Below are positions 28,011 through 35,289 of a stretch of 64,000 nucleotides of DNA, piece after piece; position 1 is the stretch's first letter; every line of letters starts with the position of its first letter. Origin of the DNA: Pleionea litopenaei (GTDB taxonomy: Bacteria > Pseudomonadota > Gammaproteobacteria > Enterobacterales > Kangiellaceae); the NCBI RefSeq assembly GCF_031198435.1, contig NZ_CP133548.1:62001-126000 (forward strand), written 5' to 3'. The notes beneath the pieces were generated by a model. The model was not told the origin of the DNA. It was given only the letters and a program-made list of their open reading frames with translations, and made no database searches. A program made the position numbers and the translations under genes.

Positions 28011-28535
28011 ATGTTACATAAAGTACTCTCTCTAGCTTTAGTTTTTACCGTGGGCCTTTCGGTGGCCAACGCTGAAGATAGTTCTTGGGTTGGAAAGGCG
28101 TTTCCTGAATTCAAAGTCGCTAACCAGGCCGGTGAAACCATTACCAATAGTAAGTATCAAGGAAAATGGGTCGCTTATTATTTCTACCCTAAAGACAACA
28201 CTCCTGGCTGCAGTATTGAAGCTGAGCAGTTTGCCAAGAAACATGCTGAGTTTCAAAAGATGGGGTTAGAAGTGGTCGGCATCAGTTTAGACGATGTGGA
28301 GTCGCATCAAGAGTTCGCGAACGACTTTAATGTAAAATTCGACTTGTTGGCAGACGTCGATAAATCGCTTTCTGAGAAACTTGATATGGTCAATATTTTA
28401 CCTTGGCCGCACACGCGGAGAGAGACTTTTCTGGTCAACGACGCAGGTGTTATTGTTAAGCATTACGCGACCGTTAATCCTCGCAAGCACGTTGCAGAGA
28501 TAGAGAATGATTTTAAGGCGTTATCGAAAAAGTAA
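28011..28535 (+). CDS. Exported peroxiredoxin (Bcp/PrxQ family) lacking the resolving Cys
   Basis: 174 residues from the ATG at 28011, which has AAAGGA 7 nt upstream; an upstream in-frame ATG at 27993 is less likely. A signal peptide (VLSLALVFTVGLSVANA) indicates a periplasmic protein, whereas Bcp/PrxQ enzymes are usually cytoplasmic. The peroxidatic Cys67 is in DNTPGCSIEAEQF. The residue five further on, normally the resolving Cys, is Glu72, so it should act as a 1-Cys enzyme needing an outside thiol. It probably removes H2O2 or lipid hydroperoxides in the periplasm. A hairpin follows the gene. Confidence 0.9.
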   Translation: MLHKVLSLALVFTVGLSVANAEDSSWVGKAFPEFKVANQAGETITNSKYQGKWVAYYFYPKDNTPGCSIEAEQFAKKHAEFQKMGLEVVGISLDDVESHQEFANDFNVKFDLLADVDKSLSEKLDMVNILPWPHTRRETFLVNDAGVIVKHYATVNPRKHVAEIENDFKALSKK

Positions 28536-28584
28536 GCTAAATCGCTTGTTTAGGGTGAGAAGATAACCCGAGAGGGTAGCCACC

Positions 28585-28618
28585 CAGACAGAAGAGCAGG
28601 GAAGACCTCTTCTGTCTG
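28585..28618 (+). terminator. Hairpin after the peroxiredoxin gene
   Basis: A perfect 12-bp stem (CAGACAGAAGAG / CTCTTCTGTCTG) with a 10-nt loop, extended by CACC/GGTG with one bulge. It has no T-tract, so it may be a transcript-end stabiliser rather than a simple terminator. Confidence 0.6.
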
Positions 28619-28689
28619 TGGTGAGGCTGTATACAACTCGCACTGTTGTATTCGCGGCTAAAATCGTATGAGAAACAATCTTGCCTTAT

Positions 28690-28926
28690 TTAAATGACCA
28701 TTCGGCCCTGAAGTCGTGTCGCAATATCAACGGACCTCAACATTTCCTTTTTGAAGACTTCTTTCTTCAGTGTGGTACCTACAAACCATTTGCATACCAC
28801 ATCTTCTTCGGTTGCACCGGTATTGATGTATTTAACTTTGGCTTCCTCTGGCAGGTCTTTTACAAAGTTGAATATGGTCATCTTTGTACCACCAGAACTC
28901 AATTGAACTAAATCTCCTCGTCTCAT
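28690..28926 (-). CDS. DUF2158-family small protein
   Basis: 78 residues from the ATG at 28926, which has a strong GAGGTGGTG ribosome site; the frame stays open to 28968. It matches what I recall of DUF2158 (YodC-like) proteins: an N-terminal MRRGDLVQLSSGGTKMTI and the VVCKWFVGTTLKKEVF segment. These are small cytoplasmic proteins with an SH3-like beta-barrel and no known function, often found in accessory DNA. It is the first gene of the variable region and is transcribed opposite to most of its neighbours. Confidence 0.8.
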   Translation of the reverse strand: MRRGDLVQLSSGGTKMTIFNFVKDLPEEAKVKYINTGATEEDVVCKWFVGTTLKKEVFKKEMLRSVDIATRLQGRMVI

Positions 28927-29507
28927 CGTCACCACCTCACAGCAATTTTTAGACTCATTGGGTTTCAATTCTTAGGGCAGCTATCTATTTGATGAACTAT
29001 CCGCGAATTTCATTAAATTTATACTCAAATGGAGATGTGAAAGCTGTGCAAATGTTGGGAAAATCCTTGGACTATGAGATAAGTCTTTAAAAACAATAAG
29101 TTAAAAGCAAAGATGAACCACGTCACACTCTTGAAAATCTCAATTTTCTAATGAAATTCACAGGGTTCACACAAAAGTTAGCTTGAAAATTCGATTAAAA
29201 CTTGTTCAAAGGTTGCAGTTTGCGTGACATTTATCGTCAAATGGCCCTTCACTTCGAGATTTAAGTAGGTTAATACGTAATATGTTACGTAAATTTCTAT
29301 TTGAGAAGTTTCCTCGTTTATTACTCATCAGAGCCTTAAATAATGTCGAGAGAAAGTTGTTTATATATTAGACAAGATAATATGGCTGGTGTACTGTTCG
29401 CATAGAAGATCTTCTAAGACTTCTGTTTTGCCAGTTCGAGCGATTCAACTGGTTCCTGATATCACGAAATAATCTGATTCAGGCAACCTAAACCAGTTGG
29501 AGGCCGT
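28927..29507. other. AT-rich intergenic region
   Basis: 581 bp without a convincing ORF between divergent DUF2158 and HNH genes. Near the HNH gene (about 29430-29500) the motif CCAGTT/AACTGG recurs three times in alternating orientation. GGTTCCTGA and TCAGGCAACC can also pair there, so the 5' leader of the HNH gene may be structured. Confidence 0.4.
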
Positions 29508-29846
29508 ATGTCTAAACCAAGAATATCTCTCAAGAAACCCCGCAATCGCGCTTTTAACCAGCAACAAGGTCGTTGTTATTATTGTGGAACGCTTATGTGG
29601 GCAAAGTCGCCCAAAGAAGTTATATCAAAACTGAAGGTTACCAAAAAACAAGCAGAGAGCTTAATGTGTACAGGGGAGCATTTAACCGCTCATCGAGATG
29701 GTGGAGATGACTCTTACGAAAATATTGTTGCCGCGTGTTTGTATTGCAATCAGAAAAGGCATAAGAGAAAAGATGACCTATCTCCAGTAAAATATAAAGC
29801 ATTAGTCAAACGTCGTTTAGAGAAAGGGCGCTGGCGCAATTGGTAG
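29508..29846 (+). CDS. HNH endonuclease domain protein
   Basis: 112 residues with a good ribosome site (TTGGAGG). The zinc ribbon is CYYC (Cys23, Cys26) and ACLYCN. The HNH core is GEHLTAHRDGGDDSYENIVAAC, read as EHL...N...H with KRH at the end. This is a small stand-alone HNH nuclease or nickase-like domain of the type found in mobile and defence DNA. There is no DNA-recognition domain, methylase or phage terminase gene next to it, so its role (restriction, homing or repair) cannot be decided. Confidence 0.85.
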   Translation: MSKPRISLKKPRNRAFNQQQGRCYYCGTLMWAKSPKEVISKLKVTKKQAESLMCTGEHLTAHRDGGDDSYENIVAACLYCNQKRHKRKDDLSPVKYKALVKRRLEKGRWRNW

Positions 29847-30021
29847 CTGCAGATAGCCGGATAGGACTCATCAGGGAAATGATAAAGGCTTTCCATCCCT
29901 AATCTCGGAGACAAGTCTAGAAACAGCTAACAGCGACGACGGGGTAGTAAGAGCCTTCTATAATTTCTCAGCGTAAGTAAAATGCTGTCCATACAGTTTA
30001 TAAGTAAAGGACTTGCAATCC

Positions 30022-30495
30022 GTGAAGTACATTAATACTAGCGTTCTAGCCATCGTTACAGCTCTATTTTTGACCGGTGCTCAAGCTGGTTGGGAAGATT
30101 ACAAAGAAAAAACCCTTGCTGCCACCATAGAAGAGCATAAAGAAATGGTGGGAACTGTGGATTTTAACTACGTTCCTAGGTATCCAATGTTAGTTTTTGC
30201 AAGAGTGACCGAAGAAGCTCGAAATACACCTGAGAGTCAATTGAGGGTGATTCGAGGGTGGTTAAAGTCGATCGGCCAAAAGGAAGAAATAGCAGAGTTG
30301 TATTTGCAGCAAATAAAAGTTGAAGAAAAGGGCGAGTTCTATTGGCTTGCGGTACAAAAGCCCTTGATTCCATATATTGACTCTGAACTCAAGAATGGAG
30401 ACTTTGTATGGCTGTACGTTGCATGGGTTGGAAACTATAAGAGCGACTGGGTATTTTTGATTAATGAGTTTGAAAAAGCCGAATTTAATCAATAG
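30022..30495 (+). CDS. Exported protein of unknown function
   Basis: 157 residues from the GTG at 30022, which lies 10 nt after AAAGGA; an upstream TTG at 30013 is too close to that site. A signal peptide (INTSVLAIVTALFLTGAQA) is followed by a soluble domain with a Trp/Tyr-rich end (SELKNGDFVWLYVAWVGNY) reminiscent of SH3-like secreted domains. I do not recognise the family. It lies 26 bp before the next gene and may form an operon with it. Confidence 0.65.
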   Translation: MKYINTSVLAIVTALFLTGAQAGWEDYKEKTLAATIEEHKEMVGTVDFNYVPRYPMLVFARVTEEARNTPESQLRVIRGWLKSIGQKEEIAELYLQQIKVEEKGEFYWLAVQKPLIPYIDSELKNGDFVWLYVAWVGNYKSDWVFLINEFEKAEFNQ

Positions 30496-30521
30496 TCTTT
30501 TGTTTAATAGAAGTAAGTTAG

Positions 30522-31454
30522 ATGACCTATAAAAAGAACTTGTTTAAATCATCGGGAAGAAATCTTCGTTGGAACCTAATTGTTTTTATTTCCTTTGCCG
30601 TCAGTGCTACGGCGCTTTTTCTAAAGGTTAAGGGACTCACATTCGGATATGAATGGTATCTGACGGCGCTTCCTTTTTTGATAATTTCAACGGCTTTTGT
30701 ATTTATTAACTGCCCGAAATGTTCAAAAAGTTGGTTTTATTACGCGACTCTTGAGTCTAAAGGTAATAACTGGAAAAAATTACTAAATGAAATGGAAGAG
30801 TGTCCTGGGTGTGTCAAGAAAGCTTTGGATGAACGAGACAAAAGAGGTTGGGGAACCAAGAAGAGGAAATATAATGACAGGGCTAGTGAAGAAAAGGAGG
30901 GTGAAGACTTAGATTTCGAAATTGATATTGATTTTGAAGATCTGGACCTTGAGGAAACTGACTCAAACGATACTGAGCGACGAAAGACTCGCTCAAGCAC
31001 GACTGACTTAAACAAGAATGAATTAAACAAGAGTGATTTAAACAAGAAAGATTCAAATAATAAAGACTCAATAGAATTAGATTGGTTGAATGAACTCGTT
31101 GATTCTCAATCTTATGGCGCTGAAGAACCTAGTCGAAGTGTTCGAGAGAGTAGTATGAGTGTTGCCATGGGGTCTGTGATTGCGATTGGCTTTGATTCAA
31201 ACATGGAATACTTACTGGTCGTTAGTCGCTCGGGTCGCTATGTCTATACACTCGACACATTGGACCGTGTCACTAGAGATTACTCTATGGCATTACCCGT
31301 TAAAGGGTGTATTGAAGGCGTTGGACCTCTTTCAGGCCAATCTATTCAGGTAACGGAGGTAAGTTCAACTGCGCGTGAACTTCAGCTTCGTAGTGCGGAC
31401 GAAAAGTATCTGGTTCACTATCAACCAGGAACCTTAACGCTCATTCAATGTTGA
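30522..31454 (+). CDS. Membrane protein with zinc-ribbon cysteines and Asp/Asn-rich linker
   Basis: 310 residues, not recognised. Two TM helices near the N-terminus (LIVFISFAVSATALFL, LTALPFLIISTAFVF) are followed by CPKC and CPGC pairs about 35 residues apart, which fits a zinc ribbon. A very acidic stretch comes next (EKEGEDLDFEIDIDFEDLDL), then short repeats of the form LNKxDLNK. The C-terminal about 100 residues are a beta-rich domain (GSVIAIGFDSNMEYLLVVS). The low-complexity linker and AT-rich codons fit the accessory region. No function is inferred. Confidence 0.6.
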   Translation: MTYKKNLFKSSGRNLRWNLIVFISFAVSATALFLKVKGLTFGYEWYLTALPFLIISTAFVFINCPKCSKSWFYYATLESKGNNWKKLLNEMEECPGCVKKALDERDKRGWGTKKRKYNDRASEEKEGEDLDFEIDIDFEDLDLEETDSNDTERRKTRSSTTDLNKNELNKSDLNKKDSNNKDSIELDWLNELVDSQSYGAEEPSRSVRESSMSVAMGSVIAIGFDSNMEYLLVVSRSGRYVYTLDTLDRVTRDYSMALPVKGCIEGVGPLSGQSIQVTEVSSTARELQLRSADEKYLVHYQPGTLTLIQC

Positions 31455-31478
31455 ACCTAACTGAAAAGGTGTAAAGAT

Positions 31479-31792
31479 ATGAGCAAGCGCTCAAATGTGA
31501 TTCTTGTCTTGGCAATTTCTAATGTCGTTACTCTTTTGCTGTTGTTTCTATTATACGCATCAATGAAAATAGGGAAGGCGACTTTGGATGAAGAATTACA
31601 TCATCACTATTTGACCGTCGAGAAATATAATGACTTTATTTTGCGAGAAATATTGGGTTATCGAAACAAGAGCTATTGGTAAAGTATCGAGAGGATAGAG
31701 TTCTCGCTGACCATGAAAAGAAAGGTAACTATGTTCAAATAGGTTTGCTCTTTTTTTACTTTGACAATGAAAAGTTAGTCTCTGTTGAATAG
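31479..31792 (+). pseudogene. Small single-TM protein, apparently frameshifted
   Basis: The frame starting at 31479 (AAGGTG ribosome site) gives a TM helix (VILVLAISNVVTLLLLFLLY) and stops at 31682. From 31670 a second frame continues without a break for 40 codons to a stop at 31790-31792, reading ELLVKYREDRVLADHEKKGN and on to FFYFDNEKLVSVE. This looks like the natural end of the same protein. A single-base loss near 31664-31670 (in AAACAAG) would explain it; a sequencing error is equally possible. The layout (one TM plus a small soluble domain) resembles some immunity proteins, but this is only a guess. Confidence 0.5.
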
Positions 31793-31849
31793 CTGAGTTT
31801 TGACTCATCTTAACTGGTTGAACTTTAGGAGTTACCATCGCTATAAATT

Positions 31850-32647
31850 ATGGTGATTTTATTAATGAAAAAATATTTATATCTGTTTGTAGTAATTATT
31901 GTTTTATGTGGCTTTGGCTATTGGTTACTTAACCATGTTAATGATGATTTAGGCTCGAAACAGATTGAAGCTAAAATTAAAAAAGTAACTGGTCCTACAG
32001 ATATTGTTAAGCAGATCGAATTAACTTCGAAGAAGCAAGTTTCGGAAGAAGTCTCTGCTGAGAGAATAGCTAAGAGCGAAGGGATATCAGATTTGGAAAA
32101 AGTACAAATAAGGGAGTGGCAAGAAGAACGAGGTTATCCTCAATTTATGGATGATGGTTCGATCATCACCTCTCCTTATGAAAGTTACGAGTCTGAAATT
32201 CTAGTTAAGTTAGCCGAGCAACAAGAACCTAAGGCTTTGCAGATTTTAGGTGATAGAAGCTTGAGAGCTGGCGATTTTGACTCTGCAACTAAATATTATT
32301 TATCTGCGGCAGTTTTTGGCTACACAAAAAACTTAGTTGATATCGGAAATATCCATGCTTTTAAATACAAAAAGGCTAAAAATGCAGCGGAAGAGAAAAG
32401 TAGTGCTATTGCTGCATTAAGCTGGTACAAGCTTGCAAAGATGAGAGGTGATATACAGGTCTCAACCGCAAAAAGTCTTGCTGGTATTGATATGAGTTTA
32501 AGTGAGAATGAAAAGCAAACTGTCCGTAATCGGGCGAACGAGTTATATGATAGTTTACAAAAGCAACGTAAAAAATTGGGGCTTGATAATTTCGATAACG
32601 CTTATCCAAAAGCACTTGAGAAGATTTTTAATAAGAAGGCTGAATAA
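31850..32647 (+). CDS. Sel1-like/TPR repeat protein with N-terminal TM
   Basis: 265 residues; the ATG at 31865 (MKKYLYLFVV) is an equally good start. An N-terminal TM or signal anchor (YLFVVIIVLCGFGYWLL) precedes a charged linker. Sel1/TPR-type helical repeats follow (GDRSLRAGDFDSATKYYLSA, IAALSWYKLAKMRGD). Such repeats mediate protein-protein contacts; this one would be anchored in the inner membrane facing the periplasm. A bulged hairpin at about 32734-32768 lies downstream. Confidence 0.7.
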   Translation: MVILLMKKYLYLFVVIIVLCGFGYWLLNHVNDDLGSKQIEAKIKKVTGPTDIVKQIELTSKKQVSEEVSAERIAKSEGISDLEKVQIREWQEERGYPQFMDDGSIITSPYESYESEILVKLAEQQEPKALQILGDRSLRAGDFDSATKYYLSAAVFGYTKNLVDIGNIHAFKYKKAKNAAEEKSSAIAALSWYKLAKMRGDIQVSTAKSLAGIDMSLSENEKQTVRNRANELYDSLQKQRKKLGLDNFDNAYPKALEKIFNKKAE

Positions 32648-32924
32648 TTCTAACGGATGGATGAGAAGTTGAACATGACGCTAAGGAAATATAGGTATCG
32701 GTAAACGGCGTTTGGGCACAAGATGATTTAAGTACTGAAATTAATTCGCTGCTTAATTTCTTTTCAGTTAGTACCGTATTGTGCATTAGCCTTGCATTGA
32801 CTTTAAAGTGAAGTTAGGTAAGTATCCGTTTTAAATAAGCTATTCGGCAACGTTTAAATAAGTATTCGAATTTAATTGTGGTTTACTGAATACAATCAAC
32901 AGTTATATGTACAAGGAGAATGTA

Positions 32925-33335
32925 ATGGGAGCTTGGTCTCACGAACCTTTTGGTAATGATACTGCCTGTGATTGGGCGTATGAGTTAGAGAATCAGTCGG
33001 ATTTAGGATATATCGAAGCAACCATAGATCGTGCTTTGAGCGAAGGGGAAGAATATCTAGAAGCGCCTGAAGGTGAAGAAGGTATCGCAGCAGTTGAAGT
33101 AATCGCACAAGCTCTTGGTAAGGGCACTCAAAATGATTCCTACACTGAAAGTACGCTTGAGTGGGTTTTGAAAGTTAAGCCAGTCATCACTGATGAGCTT
33201 AGGGCTAAAGCGTTAAAGTTTTTGGAAGTGGTTGCCTCAGAGAATTCTGAGCTGTTGGAACTGTGGTGCGAAGATGGTGATGATAGTCCTTGGTTGGCTA
33301 CCATTGAGTCTTTGAAGACTGCTGTGTCCATATAA
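32925..33335 (+). CDS. DUF4259 protein, likely integron cassette gene
   Basis: 136 residues from the ATG at 32925, 10 nt after AAGGAG; the in-frame ATG at 32907 would precede that site. The N-terminus MGAWSHEPFGNDTACDWAYE is the DUF4259 signature. It is a small acidic cytoplasmic protein of unknown function, common in accessory DNA. Its stop codon lies inside the first bases of an attC-like site (TATAACAA), the usual arrangement in integron cassettes. I do not see an attC or attI site upstream of it. Confidence 0.85.
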   Translation: MGAWSHEPFGNDTACDWAYELENQSDLGYIEATIDRALSEGEEYLEAPEGEEGIAAVEVIAQALGKGTQNDSYTESTLEWVLKVKPVITDELRAKALKFLEVVASENSELLELWCEDGDDSPWLATIESLKTAVSI

Positions 33336-33423
33336 CAAGTTGCAGCAACCGACGATAGCTAGCTGCCACAAAGTTAGGTGCAAAATTACCGCCTGCCGCA
33401 CCGCGGCTGTGCAAAGCGTTATG
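33331..33423 (+). other. attC-like recombination site 1
   Basis: It begins TATAACAAGTTGCA, overlapping the DUF4259 stop, and ends TGCAAAGCGTTATG. The outer boxes ATAAC/GTTAT and inner boxes TTGCA/TGCAA are inverted. The start TATAACAA and end CGTTATG match the ends I recall for Vibrio repeats (VCR), although the site is shorter at about 93 bp. Confidence 0.75.
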
Positions 33424-33431
33424 GGAACTGA

Positions 33432-33689
33432 ATGAAGAAAATAAGAGTTACTGCAACTGTAGATTTAACTTTGGATGAGGAATTTGATATCGAGAAGTAT
33501 CGAAGAGATATCTGTCTAAGATATGATAACTCTTACATTATTCCTGAAATTGAATTTTTGTCAGCAACTAAAGATGGTGGCAAGGCTTTGGCATTTAAGC
33601 CAGTAAATAAATCAGATGATGGGTTAGCTGAAGCGCTTTACGGGTCAGTCATCGCTGTAAATCATACAATAGAAGATATAAAAGAGTAA
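33432..33689 (+). CDS. Unknown small protein, integron cassette gene
   Basis: 85 residues starting 9 bp after attC-like site 1 and ending 3 bp before site 2, so it fills one cassette. It begins MKKIRVTATVDLTLDEEFDI and is acidic and soluble, with no TM or signal sequence. No family is recognised, as is usual for cassette genes. There is no clear ribosome site, and expression may depend on the attC context or upstream transcription. Confidence 0.7.
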   Translation: MKKIRVTATVDLTLDEEFDIEKYRRDICLRYDNSYIIPEIEFLSATKDGGKALAFKPVNKSDDGLAEALYGSVIAVNHTIEDIKE

Positions 33690-33691
33690 CA

Positions 33692-33740
33692 CATAACAAT
33701 GAAAGGTTGCAGATTCGCAGCCGCAACTTTGAACGTTATA
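33692..33740 (+). other. attC-like recombination site 2
   Basis: CATAACAATGAAAGGTTGC on the left mirrors GCAACTTTGAACGTTAT on the right: outer boxes ATAAC/GTTAT, inner boxes AAAGGTTGC / GCAACTTT with one extra base on the left. At about 49 bp it is a short attC with the expected bulged symmetry. Confidence 0.82.
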
Positions 33741-33754
33741 ACTCTGGGTGAGCG

Positions 33755-34051
33755 ATGAAAGGGAAATATTCGAAAATAATCCAAGAGTATTGCGAGGCCG
33801 AAGCCATATACGTACCGCCAGGCTTCAAGCGTCGTCCTGCTTCTCACTTGGCCGTAGTTCGGACTGATGACGATCATCCCAAATTGGTAGCAAAGACCTT
33901 CTTCAAAAAAGAAGATCTTAATTACTACATATCATCAATACTTTCTGAGTTGCAGCCAAATCCTGAGGGTGAGCTTCCAGTAAGAGTGATAGATTTCAAA
34001 GAAAACACACATTTTAAGGTGGCTGGCAATGGTGCGCTTATCCCGTTATAA
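33755..34051 (+). CDS. Unknown small protein, integron cassette gene
   Basis: 98 residues between attC-like sites 2 and 3, beginning MKGKYSKIIQEYCEAEAIYV. Its stop codon TAA overlaps the TATAACAA start of site 3. GGGTGAGCG upstream is a weak ribosome site. It is a soluble protein of mixed alpha/beta character. No family is recognised. Position and boundaries show it is a complete cassette. Confidence 0.7.
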   Translation: MKGKYSKIIQEYCEAEAIYVPPGFKRRPASHLAVVRTDDDHPKLVAKTFFKKEDLNYYISSILSELQPNPEGELPVRVIDFKENTHFKVAGNGALIPL

Positions 34052-34127
34052 CAAGAGCATGTTGTTCGCCCACTTCATGGGCTGGGACCTCCGCACTGGG
34101 TGCTCCGCCCCAAATGCAGGCGTTATA
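34047..34127 (+). other. attC-like recombination site 3
   Basis: It starts TATAACAAGAGCATG and ends AAATGCAGGCGTTATA: outer boxes ATAAC/GTTAT, inner GCAT/ATGC, with a GC-rich middle (GGGCTGGGACC, GGTGCTCCGCCCC) able to pair. Length is about 81 bp. It is placed exactly between a stop codon and the next ORF. Confidence 0.75.
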
Positions 34128-34333
34128 AAAGTTACCATCGATTCAAGGAGTAAACAGGAGGAGGAGTTTACCTTTGAAATAAGGGGGGAAACTTGTAATG
34201 CAGCAATTCGGATGTATGAGGTGACGGGGAAGAGTTATCCGTAAATGTGCAAACAGGAGATGATGATCTAATTATCTCTGGTCATAGCTATCCTGAAAAG
34301 CGAGAGATATTTGGAAGTGAACTGTACGGTTAA
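34125..34333 (+). pseudogene. Broken fourth cassette gene
   Basis: Right after attC-like site 3 a coding-looking frame opens with ATA (34125) where cassettes commonly have ATG (CGTTATG). It reads KVTIDSRSKQEEEFTFEIRG... up to a stop at 34242-34244. From the GGGG run at 34226-34229 another frame continues (GEELSVNVQTGDDDLIISGH) to TAA at 34331-34333. A lost start codon and a one-base deletion would explain both defects. No clear attC follows, so the array seems to decay here. Confidence 0.5.
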
Positions 34334-34626
34334 AACATAGCTGAGAAATTTATATGATAGACCTTTTACTACATAGCTACTTATGATAGAGGGTAATGGG
34401 TTGTAATTTAACAAGTATTTGTTACCGTCCTCTGACACCAGCCTTAAACTATTGTTTATCAATTTAACCATAAGTGATCTGTTAAGACCTTCGCTTTCGC
34501 ACCTATTTTCACCCTAAAGAAGGATGCTTGGATGTTGATTAAAACCATGGGGTTAATGTTAGTGATTAACATTTTGAGGGAAAACTAAAAAGGGTTAGTA
34601 GCTCTTAATTACTAACCCATTGTTAG
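34334..34626. other. Gene-free region with a terminator-like hairpin
   Basis: AT-rich, with no supported ORF. At 34592-34618 GGGTTAGTA and TACTAACCC form a perfect 9-bp stem with a 9-nt loop. There is no strong T-tract, so it is at most a weak terminator. Confidence 0.5.
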
Positions 34627-34627
34627 A

Positions 34628-34646
34628 TGGCGCGCCCGGAGAGATT
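34628..34646. repeat. 19-bp direct repeat of the tRNA-Arg 3' end (att-like)
   Basis: TGGCGCGCCCGGAGAGATT here is identical to 34955-34973, which are the 3'-terminal bases (including CCA) of the tRNA-Arg gene. Copies of a tRNA 3' end usually mark attachment sites of integrated elements. The spacing is only 327 bp. Confidence 0.8.
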
Positions 34647-34716
34647 GCTCAGCGCATCCATGCGCTTCGTCCCTAACGGGACCATCGTCACTGGTGTTCC
34701 GATGTCCAAATTTGAT

Positions 34717-34819
34717 CCGACCGCCATGGATGGTGGAAGTGCGTTAAGACGTCGGAACGAATTAACGCCGACCGCCATGGATGGTGGAAGTGCGTTAAGA
34801 CGTCGGGAACGAATTAACG
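34717..34819. repeat. 51/52-bp tandem duplication
   Basis: Two adjacent copies, 34717-34767 and 34768-34819, start CCGACCGCCATGG and end GAATTAACG. They differ only by one extra G in the second. They lie between the tRNA gene and its 3'-end repeat. The ORF that runs through them (34627-34920) is not a credible gene. Confidence 0.92.
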
Positions 34820-34915
34820 CCTGTCAAATTTGTCGAACTTTAGGAGTTCTCTTCGCTATTAATCAATCGCCACATCGACGTCCTGTCTCTTTGTGGCATA
34901 CATTCCATCCATGGA

Positions 34916-34946
34916 AATAAAAAAGGCCCACCTATCGGTGAGCCTT
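34916..34946 (-). terminator. Terminator for tRNA-Arg
   Basis: On the minus strand, AAGGC and CACC arms pair with GGTG and GCCTT around a GATA loop, followed by TTTTTTATTT. It starts 9 bp after the tRNA 3' end. Confidence 0.85.
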
Positions 34947-34954
34947 ATTTTATT

Positions 34955-35031
34955 TGGCGCGCCCGGAGAGATTCGAACTCCCGACCAATTGGTTCGAAGC
35001 CAACTACTCTATCCAGCTGAGCTACGGGCGC
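34955..35031 (-). tRNA. tRNA-Arg (anticodon UCG)
   Basis: 77 nt read on the minus strand with encoded CCA. The acceptor arms are GCGCCCG and CGGGCGC with discriminator G. The D-arm is AGCTCAGCTGGATAGAGT, the anticodon loop is CUUCGAA and the T-arm has GTTCGAATC. UCG reads CGA-type Arg codons. It borders the accessory region on its right. Confidence 0.95.
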
Positions 35032-35289
35032 GTAGGGGTGCAAATTTAGCGAAAAGTGCATGATTACTCAAGTAAAAACTCAAGAATTATTGATTTCATT
35101 GAGATTTTGCTCAGAAGGTGTGCAGTTCGCTGAAAATTTCAGCGAAATTAATTCTATCAGGTGACTCATGTGGCTGCTTGAGAGTACCTCTGTGGTAAAC
35201 TGCGTGACTCCGAGTAAGCCTCTACCTGAGGTATCTTTTAAGACTTAAGTAATGCTTAAGGTAAACGTTTAGGAAAATAGAGCGGATCA

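Noticed and set aside
32648-32924. A further attC or attI site upstream of the DUF4259 cassette
   Set aside because: CTAAC at about 32652 and GTTAT at about 32902 are too far apart, and no inner boxes pair.
34268-34471. 67-codon minus-strand ORF after the cassette array
   Set aside because: No ribosome site, and it partly overlaps the opposite-strand cassette remnant; reads as chance.
34627-34920. 97-codon ORF through the tRNA-flanking repeats
   Set aside because: It is built on a tRNA 3'-end copy and a 51-bp tandem duplication, has no ribosome site, and its composition is unlike nearby proteins.
28536-35031. Prophage or complete integrative element
   Set aside because: No integrase, terminase, capsid or conjugation genes; only an HNH nuclease and cassette-like genes, so no intact element can be called.
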